Below, one piece after another: positions 8,073-16,624 of a stretch of DNA of 64,000 bases (within the stretch, counting starts at the first letter, position 1; every line of letters starts with the position of its first letter). The notes beneath the pieces are model-generated. The model was not told the DNA's origin and made no database searches. It was given only the letters and a program-made list of their open reading frames with translations. Position numbers and translations under genes: made by a program. Source of the DNA: Hymenobacter sp. UV11 (GTDB taxonomy: Bacteria > Bacteroidota > Bacteroidia > Cytophagales > Hymenobacteraceae); assembly GCF_004684095.1 (NCBI RefSeq), contig NZ_SRII01000014.1:1-64000 (forward strand), read 5' to 3'.

Positions 8073-9740
8073 ATGTTGCGAAAGCTATTTTTTGCCGCTG
8101 CTTTCGCTTTGTCTTGTGCCAACTGGGCGATGGCACAAGACAAACCGACTAGCAAAATCAAAACGAAGTCGAAGCCAGGCAAGACAGCTGCCGCACTCGC
8201 CCCGGCTACCGACTTTTCGCTGCGCTATGCTTCCGGTATCACGGCCGAGGATTTACGCAAGCACCTGAGTATCCTGGCTTCGGATGAGTACGAAGGCCGC
8301 GAAACCGGCAAGAAAGGCCAGAAAATGGCGGCCGAATACATCAGCAAGCAGTTCACAGCCCTGGGCCTGACGGGGCCGGTGAAGGATTCGGACAGCCCGT
8401 ACCTGCAGCATTTCACGATGAACCGACTGCGCCTGGACCCGAGCACATCGGTGAAAATCGGCGGCAAGACGTTCGTACTGAATAAGGATTTTTACGCCGT
8501 CGTGAATGGCACATTTGTCACAGCTACGCCCGTGCAGCCCGTGTTTGCCGGCTATGGAATTCAGGCCGAGGGCTATACAGATTTCGCCGCTGCCGGCGAC
8601 CTCCACGGCAAGGACTTGCTGATGCTGCTAGGGGAACCCATGGGCAAAAACGGCAAGCCACTGCGCCAAGACGAGAAGACGGGGCTGATGTTTGGTGACC
8701 TGGGTTTTCAGGGGGTGGTGGACCGAATGGTCGCGATTCGGCCCTTAAAGCCGCGGAGCTTATTCTGTATTGAGCCCACTGCTGGGGCCTTCGGACAAGT
8801 ACCCAAGACGTTTGCTTACCTGCTCGGCCTCGAACAGCTGGCTTTCGCGGATGCGCCGGCCCGCACGCGCCCTAACCTGTTCATCGTCTCGCCCGAGATG
8901 GGCTCCGCGCTGCTGGGCACTAACGCCGCCGGCCTGGCCAACTACCAGAAGGCCGTCGCCGCGGCGGGCAAGCCCGTGGTCTCGCCCTTCAAGCCCGCCG
9001 CGGCCTTGGTGCAGACGGTTGAGAAGAAAGAACCTTTCACGACCGAAAACGTGCTCGGCTTTCTGGAAGGCAGCGATAAAAAGGAGGAAGTAATCGTGGT
9101 CTCGGCCCACTATGACCACCTGGGTGTAAAGGACGGCAAGGTGTTCAACGGGGCCGATGACGACGGTTCAGGCACCGTATCGGTGCTGGAACTGGCGGAG
9201 GCGTTTGCCCAAGCCAAGAAAGACGGCCACGGCCCGCGTCGCAGCATCTTGTTCTTGGCCAACACCGGCGAAGAAGAAGGCGCGCTGGGCTCCGAATACT
9301 ACACCAGCCACCCCATTTTCCCCCTCGAAAACACGGTAACCGACCTCAACATTGACATGGTGGGCCGGGTGGACAGCACGCACAGGGGCAAAGGCGACTA
9401 CCTCTACCTGGTCGGCTCTGACAAGCTGAGCTCGGAGCTGCACGCGCTGAGCGAGGCCACGAATCAGAAATACAACCCCGTGGCGCTGGACTACAAATTC
9501 AACGACCCCAACGACCCCGAGCGCATCTACTTCCGCTCCGACCACTACAACTTTGCCAAACATCAGGTGCCGGTGATTTTTTACTACTCTGGCGGGCACC
9601 CGCAGTTCCATCAGCCCACCGACGACGTGGACCTGATTGATTTCCCCGCCATGGTCCGCCGCGACCAACTCATCTTCCACACGGCCTGGGAGCTGGCCAA
9701 CCGCGACAGCCGCGTGGTAGTGGACTCCAATAAGCCGTAA
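8073..9740 (+). CDS. Secreted M28-family zinc aminopeptidase
   Basis: A 555-residue protein with a signal peptide (about residues 1-22, ending WAMAQ). A PA-type insertion (about 130-300) precedes a C-terminal M28 co-catalytic zinc peptidase domain. Zinc ligands and catalytic residues are visible in order: SAHYDHLG (His), NGADDDGSGT (bridging Asp), ANTGEEEGALGS (catalytic Glu and ligand Glu), NIDMVGR (Asp) and PQFHQPTDD (His). It should trim N-terminal residues from peptides in the periplasm or outside the cell. A longer paralogue is at 28948 in the same orientation. Confidence 0.88.
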   Translation: MLRKLFFAAAFALSCANWAMAQDKPTSKIKTKSKPGKTAAALAPATDFSLRYASGITAEDLRKHLSILASDEYEGRETGKKGQKMAAEYISKQFTALGLTGPVKDSDSPYLQHFTMNRLRLDPSTSVKIGGKTFVLNKDFYAVVNGTFVTATPVQPVFAGYGIQAEGYTDFAAAGDLHGKDLLMLLGEPMGKNGKPLRQDEKTGLMFGDLGFQGVVDRMVAIRPLKPRSLFCIEPTAGAFGQVPKTFAYLLGLEQLAFADAPARTRPNLFIVSPEMGSALLGTNAAGLANYQKAVAAAGKPVVSPFKPAAALVQTVEKKEPFTTENVLGFLEGSDKKEEVIVVSAHYDHLGVKDGKVFNGADDDGSGTVSVLELAEAFAQAKKDGHGPRRSILFLANTGEEEGALGSEYYTSHPIFPLENTVTDLNIDMVGRVDSTHRGKGDYLYLVGSDKLSSELHALSEATNQKYNPVALDYKFNDPNDPERIYFRSDHYNFAKHQVPVIFYYSGGHPQFHQPTDDVDLIDFPAMVRRDQLIFHTAWELANRDSRVVVDSNKP

Positions 9741-10020
9741 TCGCTCCTTTCCGTGAACAGACAGGAATCAGTTCAAAACTAGGTGGCCAAATGGCCTCTA
9801 TAGTGCGGGTTGAGTTTAAGAAACCCGTCTACAATTCAACATTTACAAAACGCGTCGAGGGCATGAGTTTCGTAAACGCCTGAATTTGGAGCGCGGTCAC
9901 CGGCAAAGTACCACGCCAGCCGCGCCTCGGAGAGAAGCCCAAAACCACCATTATTTCCAGAATTATCCGGGTAGACTTGTTATGTTATTCGACTTTTTCT
10001 AGAAATCAGGAGAAAAAAGA

Positions 10021-10069
10021 TAGCTGCCTACTTTACTCAAAATTCTATTTTTAGTGAAGTAGGCAGCTA
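10021..10069. terminator. Bidirectional hairpin between convergent genes
   Basis: A 22-bp stem with one mismatch and one G-T pair (TAGCTGCCTACTT... / ...AAGTAGGCAGCTA), A-rich on one side and T-rich on the other side of the loop. It lies between the M28 gene and the leftward hydrolase relic. The rest of the 368-bp gap (9741-10108) shows no credible gene. Confidence 0.65.
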
Positions 10070-10108
10070 GGGTAGTTTCCCGCTTGCCTTTCACGCAGGC
10101 TGAACAAC

Positions 10109-10765
10109 TTATTGCTTCAGGTACTCCGCTGCCGTGCGGTTCTGCGGATTGAGTTGCAGCGTGCGAGCGTAGTACTGAGTGGCCAGCTTCTTGTTGCCCA
10201 GCGCCGCGTAGGTTTCAGCCAAGCTGTCGTAGGTGTTCGCGCTGGCCGGATAGAGGCGCACGTTAAGCTTGAAAATCTCTAAGGCATTGAGGAGTTGTCC
10301 TTGCTCGACCAACGAGTAACCCCAAGCGTTGACCGCGGCTTCTGGCAGGGCGTAAGCCGGGTCGCGGCGGCGCGCCTGCTTGACTTCTTCCGTCAAGTGC
10401 GAGAAACCGCGCTGGCGCAGGGTCCGGTGCAAGGCGCGCAGGGTAGGCGGCAGGCCGAAGCCGTCGGCTACTCGCATATCGGGCAGGTAGTAGGCCGCCA
10501 GCGCGTCGGCGAACCGCTCGGGGTTAGCACCTTGTAGGTTGGTTAGTACCACCAGCGCCAGGTCGTCGTCGGGGTAGAGAAATACGGCCGAGCGGCCACC
10601 GCTCACGGGGGCCACGGCGCGGTGCTCGGGCCGGTCCACGGTGGGCCAGCCCAGGGCGTAGCCCGTGAGCTTGCCGCCGAAGCTGCGTTGCGAGCCATCG
10701 GTCAGGCGGCCCGGCGTCCAGAGCGTGGGCAGGCTGGCGGGCTGTAGCAGCTTCCCTTTAAAGAA
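10109..10765 (-). pseudogene. Class C beta-lactamase-like serine hydrolase with TPR tail, N terminus lost
   Basis: The complement is open from an in-frame TAG at 10814-10816 down to the stop at 10109, with no ATG start. Recognisable sequence begins about 10765 (FFKGKLLQPASLPTLWTP) and continues through TGYALGWP and VSGGRSAVFLYPDDDLALVVLTN. That is the C-terminal third of a beta-lactamase/esterase (DUF3471-type context). TPR-like helices follow (NAWGYSLVEQGQLLNALEIF, TYDSLAETYAALGNKKLATQYY). The SxxK and YxN catalytic motifs are missing. A GTG at 10639 could start a 176-residue remnant, but it would have no active site. Confidence 0.7.
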
Positions 10766-10827
10766 AGCCAGTATAAGTTGGAGCCTGACAGCTGATGACC
10801 TCCTCCCAGAAAACTAGGCCAAGGTAA

Positions 10828-10855
10828 GCAACTAATAACTTGCAACTAATAACAA
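10828..10855. repeat. Two tandem 14-bp repeats
   Basis: GCAACTAATAAC occurs twice in tandem (10828 and 10842, 14-bp period) just upstream of the hydrolase relic's open frame. The function is unknown. It may mark the deletion junction. Confidence 0.5.
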
Positions 10856-10982
10856 CGACCACTACTGCTAGTAAATGCGTCGGCAGTTACTAGTTGAACT
10901 CAGGTTTCTGAACCCGTTTTTTAAGAGAAAGAAGGAGTTCACGTAAACCACGCCGACGGATCGCGGGGTGCGGGTGTCCCCG

Positions 10983-11573
10983 TCAAGCGCTGTCAGGGCT
11001 CGGGGGATACAACTGCGCCAGCAATTGCCGGCGCTTTTCCTGGTCTTGCTCTCCGTGCAATTGTCGGTGCAGGTCGCTAAACTGCTCCGCACTGGCTACG
11101 AATTCCTCGCTGCTCGTCAGCTCACCCACCCACTCAGCCACGTCCAGTAGGGTATTTGGGCTACCCAGCGTGGCAAAGTAGCGTGCATACGCCTCGGCGG
11201 CCAGCGGCGGGTTCTCCCAGACTTCCGCAGGCGGGACAGGCTGGCCGAGAAAGTGGGCGAGCAACTGCCTGTCGGCCCGAAAGGTCGCCGTTGCCTGGCG
11301 GGAGGCCTCCTTCAGCTTGCCCTGTTTGAACAAGATAATGGTGGCCTCGAATAGGAAGTCGGCGAAGCCTATGTCGGTGGGGAAGCTGCGCCAGAACCAG
11401 CGCAGATAGGTCAGCCCGCCCGTGAAATCGGCGAGTTGCACGTAGTAGCGGGTGGGCAGGTAGCGCAAGCCCCGACTGTCATCGTAGCCGCCGAACTTGC
11501 GTTTCTCCGCCGCCAGGGTCCGGCGGATAGCCGTGAGTTGGCGACGGAGGCGGTCAGCTTGTTTTGGGGTCAT
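10983..11573 (-). CDS. Conserved hypothetical protein, helical
   Basis: A 196-residue soluble, mostly helical protein starting MTPKQADRLRRQLTAIRRTLAAEKRKFGGYDDSRG. The open frame extends to 11819, but the extension is Pro/Ser/Arg-rich, out of character and covers the end of the neighbouring recombinase gene, so the 11573 start is preferred. The middle (YLRWFWRSFPTDIGFADFLFEATIILFKQGKLKEASRQ) looks like one or two degenerate TPR-type hairpins. I know this type only as an uncharacterised Bacteroidota family. It lies downstream of a serine recombinase on the same strand. Confidence 0.6.
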   Translation of the reverse strand: MTPKQADRLRRQLTAIRRTLAAEKRKFGGYDDSRGLRYLPTRYYVQLADFTGGLTYLRWFWRSFPTDIGFADFLFEATIILFKQGKLKEASRQATATFRADRQLLAHFLGQPVPPAEVWENPPLAAEAYARYFATLGSPNTLLDVAEWVGELTSSEEFVASAEQFSDLHRQLHGEQDQEKRRQLLAQLYPPSPDSA

Positions 11574-11724
11574 GCGCGCAGGCCCCAGCGGAACGCCCCG
11601 CCAGGGTCGGCGCAAGATAATTCCGTTTGGCGTCTGTCGTTGAGGTGGTAAATCAGGACGAGCGGCCGTCCGGTCCTCGGGCCGGATAGCTAAGGCCAAG
11701 TGGTCCGGCCGACCTGAGAAGGTG

Positions 11725-12396
11725 CTAACCGGGTGCGGGAGTACTGACCCGCAGGTAGAGGCGCTTGACCTGCTCGGCCCGGAAGGGCTTGCCGTAGCGG
11801 GTGAAAAAGCGCAGGGCATTCAACCGCTCGGCAATCTGCGAGTAATTGAATTCTTTCTCATGCAGCAGCAGAATGTGCGCCGCCGCCCGCTCGTTATGCT
11901 CATTGGCGTGCGCCTTCGCTACGCTCTGGTCTCGCCCCTTCTGGGTGGCGGCCGGCGTGAGGTTTGCCGGGGTACCAAGTTGCGCACCTTGTGCCAGCTT
12001 AGCGGCCAATGCATCCTTGGTCCGCTTTGAGATGAGCTCGCGCTCATGCTGGGCGAGCACAGCAAAGATGCCCACAGTAAGCGTGTTCGCATCGGGCATA
12101 TCGCAGCAGACAAAGTCCACGCCCGCATCGCGGAGTTGGAAGATGAAGCCAGCATTTCGGGACAAGCGGTCGAGCTTGGCAATGAGCAGCGTCGCGCCTT
12201 TTGCCTTCGCCAGGGCCATGGCCGCCTGGAGCTGGGGCCGCTCGTTCTTCTTCCCCGATTCGACCTCGACGAATTCTCCTACTAAGTAGGCCGCCTGCAT
12301 AAAGGTCGCCACGGCCGCCCGCTGCGCTTCGAGGCCGAGACCGGACTGGCCCTGCTTCTGGGTGGAGACGCGCAGGTAGGCGACGTAGGATTTCAC
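11725..12396 (-). CDS. Small serine recombinase (resolvase/invertase family)
   Basis: A 223-residue protein. The N-terminal catalytic domain has the nucleophilic Ser11 in YLRVSTQKQ, the SGLGLEAQ loop and LIAKLDRLSRN with the active-site arginines. The long E-helix follows (HERELISKRTKDALAAKLAQG), then a C-terminal helix-turn-helix (YSQIAERLNALRFFTRYGKPF). It would cut and rejoin DNA at a dimer site. It is closely similar to the protein at 25794, and a decayed third copy is at 33357. No res-type site was identified. Confidence 0.85.
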   Translation of the reverse strand: MKSYVAYLRVSTQKQGQSGLGLEAQRAAVATFMQAAYLVGEFVEVESGKKNERPQLQAAMALAKAKGATLLIAKLDRLSRNAGFIFQLRDAGVDFVCCDMPDANTLTVGIFAVLAQHERELISKRTKDALAAKLAQGAQLGTPANLTPAATQKGRDQSVAKAHANEHNERAAAHILLLHEKEFNYSQIAERLNALRFFTRYGKPFRAEQVKRLYLRVSTPAPG

Positions 12397-12623
12397 GAGT
12401 AAGGGGAAGTTTGGGCAAAAGTACCCCTACTTAGCCGGATTTCACAGTCGTTAAACGTCGCTCCACAAACGTTACCTGCGTAGCATTAAATGGCCCACCT
12501 TCTTGGCGCAGATAATACTTTAAACTACTCATTGATACAGAACTGACTCCATAGAAAGTGGTCAGGCCTTTGCCCTGGCCGTGACCCTTGCGGCAGGGCG
12601 TCGTCGCCGGAGTAGTCGAACCA

Positions 12624-12648
12624 AGCTATAGCCCCGGGAGTTATAGCT
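12624..12648. promoter_or_regulatory. Short inverted repeat upstream of the sigma-factor gene
   Basis: AGCTATA / TATAGCT with an 11-nt G+C-rich spacer, 33 bp before the chosen sigma start. It could be an operator or a leader hairpin; no further support. Confidence 0.25.
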
Positions 12649-12680
12649 GGCTAGCCCCTTATAAGCCGCACCGTTCCCGC

Positions 12681-13544
12681 ATGAGACAACTCAAAATCAG
12701 CAAGCAGATCACCAACCGCGAAAGCCAGTCGCTGGACAAGTACCTGCAGGAGATTGGCAAAGTGAGCCTGGTCTCGATCGACGAGGAAGTAGACCTGGCC
12801 CAGCGCATCCGCGAGGGCGACCAGATGGCCCTCGAAAAGCTGACCAAAGCTAACTTGCGCTTCGTGGTCTCGGTGTCCAAGCAGTACCAGAACCAGGGCC
12901 TGACGCTGGGCGACCTCATCAACGAGGGCAACCTGGGCTTGATTAAGGCGGCCAAGCGCTTCGATGAAACGAAGGGCTTCAAGTTCATTTCCTACGCCGT
13001 GTGGTGGATTCGCCAGAGCATCCTGCAAGCCCTGGCTGAGCAGAGCCGCATCGTGCGGCTGCCCCTGAACCGGGTGGGCTCGCTCAACAAAATCAGCCGC
13101 TCGTTTGCCGAGTTGGAGCAGAAATTTGAGCGCGAACCCTCGCCCGACGAGATTGCGGAGCTGCTGGAATTAACCACTTCCGAAGTGGTGGACACGCTGA
13201 AGATTTCGGGCCGCCACGTCTCGATGGATGCGCCCTTCGTGCAGGGCGAGGCAAACAGCTTACTCGACGTGATGCAAGATGAGGGAGGGGACACGCCGGA
13301 TGCGGGCTTGCTGCACGACTCCCTACGCCAGGAGGTGCAACGCGCGCTCTCAACGCTGACCCGGCGGGAGGCCGACGTCGTGACGCTGCACTTCGGGCTC
13401 AATGGCCACGCGGCGCTGACGTTAGAAGAGATTGGCGAGCAGTTCAACCTGACCCGCGAGCGGGTGCGGCAGATAAAGGAGAAAGCCATTCGCCGCCTCA
13501 AGCATACCTCGCGCTCGCAGTCGCTGAAAGCGTATCTGGGCTAG
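12681..13544 (+). CDS. RpoD-type sigma-70 factor
   Basis: A 287-residue sigma factor of the compact Bacteroidota primary-sigma type, starting MRQLKISKQITNRES. The frame is open from 12588, but this start matches the family. Region 1.2/2 is clear (LDKYLQEIGKV; LRFVVSVSKQYQNQGLTLGDLINEGNLGLIKAAKRFDETKGFKFISYAVWWIRQ). Region 3 is SRIVRLPLNRVGSLNKI and region 4.2 is LTLEEIGEQFNLTRERVRQIKEKAIRRLKH. Region 4 has HFGLNGHAALT instead of the usual LFFGIG stretch, and the gene sits among mobile genes. It could therefore be a secondary paralogue and not the main housekeeping factor. Confidence 0.9.
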   Translation: MRQLKISKQITNRESQSLDKYLQEIGKVSLVSIDEEVDLAQRIREGDQMALEKLTKANLRFVVSVSKQYQNQGLTLGDLINEGNLGLIKAAKRFDETKGFKFISYAVWWIRQSILQALAEQSRIVRLPLNRVGSLNKISRSFAELEQKFEREPSPDEIAELLELTTSEVVDTLKISGRHVSMDAPFVQGEANSLLDVMQDEGGDTPDAGLLHDSLRQEVQRALSTLTRREADVVTLHFGLNGHAALTLEEIGEQFNLTRERVRQIKEKAIRRLKHTSRSQSLKAYLG

Positions 13545-13734
13545 CGTCTTTCTCAGCTTCCCATTTGTCAGAAGACTAGTTTAAGCGGGCGCCTGACACC
13601 TCACGCAACAGCTCAGCAGGTACAGCTTACCAAAACATCGCTGCAGGAATTGTAGCGACCGAGCTTCAGATGAGGAGCACTAAGTAAAGCAGGTCGCTCC
13701 ATCGGCTGGGGTGCTAAGGACTGATAACACTTAC

Positions 13735-14271
13735 TTATCGGGCTTTGCCTAGCAGCTGCGCGAGGCGTTGTTCTAGGGCCGCGCCGCGCAGGTTTCGCCC
13801 GACCACGTGGCCGCTTGGGTCAAGCAGAAAGTTTTGGGGTACCTCCTCAATATGGTAGCGTGCCGCCGCGGCATTCTCCCAGCCTTTCAGGTCCGATACC
13901 TGCCGCCACGCCAGGCCATCCGCCTGCACGGCTTTCAGCCAGGCCGCGCGGTCGTGGTCGAGCGATACGCTCAGGATGGTGAATCTCCTGGTTTTGTAGT
14001 GGTGGTAGGCTTGGACCAGTACGGGGTTTTCGCGCCGGCAGGGCGGGCACCAGGAAGCCCAGAAATCAAGCAGCACGTAGTGGCCGCGCAGGGCCGAGAG
14101 CTGCACTACGCTGCCTTGGGGGTCGGGCTGGCGGAAATCGGGGGCCAAGGCTAGCGCGGAGCGGCTGGCAGCAGCCGTGCGGAGCGCGGGGTGGGGGGTA
14201 GGCGTGGGGTGGCCAGCTGGGCTGATTAACAGCACCAACGCGCTGGCCTTGAAGAAGAAATAAGCTGCCAT
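13735..14271 (-). CDS. TlpA/ResA-like thiol-disulfide oxidoreductase
   Basis: A 178-residue protein with an N-terminal hydrophobic export segment (about 5-20) and a thioredoxin-fold domain. The active site is WASWCPPCRRENP, the cis-Pro region is EEVPQNFLLDPSGHVVGRNLRG, and FRQPDPQGSVVQLSALRG precedes. It acts in the periplasm, probably as a reductant of protein disulfides. It ends the leftward block thioredoxin - response regulator - histidine kinase, and a related C-terminal domain is encoded at 16625 on the other side. Confidence 0.85.
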   Translation of the reverse strand: MAAYFFFKASALVLLISPAGHPTPTPHPALRTAAASRSALALAPDFRQPDPQGSVVQLSALRGHYVLLDFWASWCPPCRRENPVLVQAYHHYKTRRFTILSVSLDHDRAAWLKAVQADGLAWRQVSDLKGWENAAAARYHIEEVPQNFLLDPSGHVVGRNLRGAALEQRLAQLLGKAR

Positions 14272-14351
14272 GTAGTCTTTAACAAGGGTAGGGTGAGTGG
14301 CAAAAAAGGCGATTTTGACAGAGCGGCCGCACTAACATTTTGGCCCTTAGC

Positions 14352-15020
14352 TCACAGCATCAGCTTGTAGCCGATGCCGCGCACATTCACGATTTGCACT
14401 TCAGCGTCGGCGCGGAAGTAGCGGCGCAGGCGCGTGATGTACACGTCCAGGCTGCGGCCGTTGAAGAACGTGTCGTCGCCCCAGAGCGCCCGCAGCACCT
14501 CGGCGCGCCCGAGCACCTGGTTGCGCTGGCGGTAGAGGTGGTGGAGCACCTCGGCCTCGCGATTGGTCAGGGTTTGGGTGTGGCCCTGGCGGTGCAGGCG
14601 CTGGTGGGGGTAGTCGAACTCGTACTGGCCGATGGCCACCACGGCGGGGAGGGCAGGGGCCACCGGCTGCAGCCGGGCATGAATGCGGGCCACCAGCTCC
14701 TCGATGCTGAAGGGCTTCTTCACGTAGTCGTTGCCGCCCAGCTCGAAGCCGCGTACCACGTCGGCGGGCTGGCGGCGGGCGGTGAGGAAGATGATGGGCA
14801 CCGTGGCGCCCCGGCGGCGCAGCTCCTCGGCCAGGGAGAAGCCATCGAGCACCGGCAGCATCACGTCGGCCACCACCAGGTCGGGGCGGTGCTGCCAGAA
14901 CAGGTCCAGGCCGGCCTGGCCATCGGGCGCGTGCAGCACCGTGAACCCCCGCGATTCCAGGTTGTCTTGCACGATGAGGGCGAGCGAAAGCTCATCTTCT
15001 ACTAACAGGATGGTCGGCAT
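14352..15020 (-). CDS. OmpR-family response regulator
   Basis: A 222-residue protein, starting at ATG 15020 (MPTILLVEDE). The 15035 start is a TTG five codons upstream. The receiver domain has the acidic pair VEDE, phospho-acceptor Asp in VVADVMLP, Thr in FLTAR and Lys in YVKKPF. A winged-helix DNA-binding domain follows (LTNREAEVLHHLYRQRNQVLGRAEVLRALWG, then NGRSLDVYITRLRRYF). It pairs with the kinase encoded immediately upstream (78-bp gap). Confidence 0.9.
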   Translation of the reverse strand: MPTILLVEDELSLALIVQDNLESRGFTVLHAPDGQAGLDLFWQHRPDLVVADVMLPVLDGFSLAEELRRRGATVPIIFLTARRQPADVVRGFELGGNDYVKKPFSIEELVARIHARLQPVAPALPAVVAIGQYEFDYPHQRLHRQGHTQTLTNREAEVLHHLYRQRNQVLGRAEVLRALWGDDTFFNGRSLDVYITRLRRYFRADAEVQIVNVRGIGYKLML

Positions 15021-15098
15021 TAATTTGCGTGTCAAGTATCAAAAAGCCAATGCTTTGCGTGCTTCCCAAAAGGGGTATTTTACCCGCCTAGGGCGGGC

Positions 15099-16481
15099 TC
15101 AGGCCTGCGGGAGCCAGAGCGTGAATGTGCTGCCCCGGCCCGGCTCGCTGCGCACGGCAATGCGCCCGCCGTGGCGCTCCACCACCTGGCGCACGTAGTA
15201 CAGGCCCAGGCCAAAGCCCTTGACGGGGTGCAGGTTGCCAGTAGGCACCCGAAAGAAGCGGTCGAAAACTGCCGCCTGGTAGCCGCTGGCGATGCCGACC
15301 CCATCGTCCTGCACCGTGAGCTGCCAGCCACCCGCCATGCGGCGGCTGCGCACCGCAATGGTTACCTGCGCGTTGGAATACTTAATGGCATTGTCCAGCA
15401 GGTTGTTAATCACGCCATCCAGGTGCAGGCGGTCGGCCTGCACCACGTCGGCCGGGGCCATGTCAATCTCAAAATGCACCGGCTTGCGGGCGTGCAGCTG
15501 GTGCCGGTGCACGGCGGCCTGCACCAGCTCGGCCGGGCGCACGGGCTCGGGGTGCAGCTCCAGGGCCTGCCGCTCTTTACTGGCGATGGTCAAGACCTTA
15601 TCTACCAGGTCGGAGAGGCGGCGCAATTCGGTTTGCGAGATGCGCAGATACGTTTTTACTTTCTCAGGGTCGGCCTGGGGCCCAAAACGCTCCAGGGTTT
15701 CGACGGCGGCCGACACGGTGGTGAGGGGCGTTTTCAGCTCGTGCGTCATGTTGTTGATGAAGTCGTTTTTGGCCTCGGCCAGCTTGCGCTGGGCCACCAT
15801 GGTGTGCAGCACCAGCACGAAGCAGCCGCTGGTGAGCACCAGCAGCAGCACCGAGCCGCCCAGCAGGGCCCCCAGCCGCTGCCACAGATAGTGGGTAGGC
15901 GGCGGCAAATGCGCCCGTACGTAAAGCCCCTTGGTGGGGCTGAGCAGCACGGGCGGCGTGGCGTGCGTGAAGTGCGCCACGGGGGTAGCCCGCCGCACCG
16001 GACGCCCAGGGGCCGCCTTGGCAGGCAGGGAAAAGGTATCCAGCACGGCCGCCGAGTCGATACCCTGTTGCCGTAATTGTTGCGCGTAGACGTGCCCCAG
16101 GTGGGCCAGGCTGACTTTATCGCCGCTGCTCCAGTCGTCAATGGTGATGCTGGTGAGGTGGTGGCTCATGTAGAGCGCGGCCCGCCGCGGCATGTTGCGC
16201 GAGAGCAGGCCGACATCGGCCCCGTACACGATGCGCCGGGGTCCCACCGAGCGGCTGCTCTTGCCCGTGATGCTCAGCGTCATCGACGCCTGCGCTTTCG
16301 TCTGCTCCACAATTTGCGTCAGCTGCTGCTGCACCGCCAGCACCAGGGTTGCGTGCACGGCGCGGTCAAACTGCGTGGTTGTCAGCTGGTAGGTGCTGTA
16401 GAGCCAGTACGCCTGAAAGCCGTTAATGCCCAGCACGCAAGCGGCCAGCAGCCAGGTAATAACGCGAATCCGGTGTTGCAT
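15099..16481 (-). CDS. Membrane sensor histidine kinase
   Basis: A 460-residue kinase. TM1 is at about residues 8-28, a periplasmic sensor of about 190 residues follows, and TM2 is about 225-250 (LGALLGGSVLLLVLTSGCFVLVLHTM). The HisKA domain has the phospho-acceptor in FINNMTHELKTPLT. HATPase boxes are INNLLDNAIKYSN, VQDDGVGIA and GFGLGLYYV. The sensor has no domain I recognise. The gene is divergent from the DUF4369-thioredoxin gene at 16625, a likely target of this two-component system. Confidence 0.9.
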   Translation of the reverse strand: MQHRIRVITWLLAACVLGINGFQAYWLYSTYQLTTTQFDRAVHATLVLAVQQQLTQIVEQTKAQASMTLSITGKSSRSVGPRRIVYGADVGLLSRNMPRRAALYMSHHLTSITIDDWSSGDKVSLAHLGHVYAQQLRQQGIDSAAVLDTFSLPAKAAPGRPVRRATPVAHFTHATPPVLLSPTKGLYVRAHLPPPTHYLWQRLGALLGGSVLLLVLTSGCFVLVLHTMVAQRKLAEAKNDFINNMTHELKTPLTTVSAAVETLERFGPQADPEKVKTYLRISQTELRRLSDLVDKVLTIASKERQALELHPEPVRPAELVQAAVHRHQLHARKPVHFEIDMAPADVVQADRLHLDGVINNLLDNAIKYSNAQVTIAVRSRRMAGGWQLTVQDDGVGIASGYQAAVFDRFFRVPTGNLHPVKGFGLGLYYVRQVVERHGGRIAVRSEPGRGSTFTLWLPQA

Positions 16482-16624
16482 GGGGGAGAGGCGAAAGCCG
16501 CGGCGAAAGTACGGCCCGCCCGGCGTGCCAGCGGGCGTTTAACACTATTTAACCTTAATTAACAGGGGTTTACAAAGCGCGCCCGTTGCTTTGTACTTCC
16601 TAATCACCTGCTTCTTTTTACCGT

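Noticed and set aside
9860..9965. Open frame on the - strand in the gap after the M28 gene
   Set aside because: About 38 codons (GNNGGFGLLSEARLAWYF...) without a start; may be a decayed gene end or chance.
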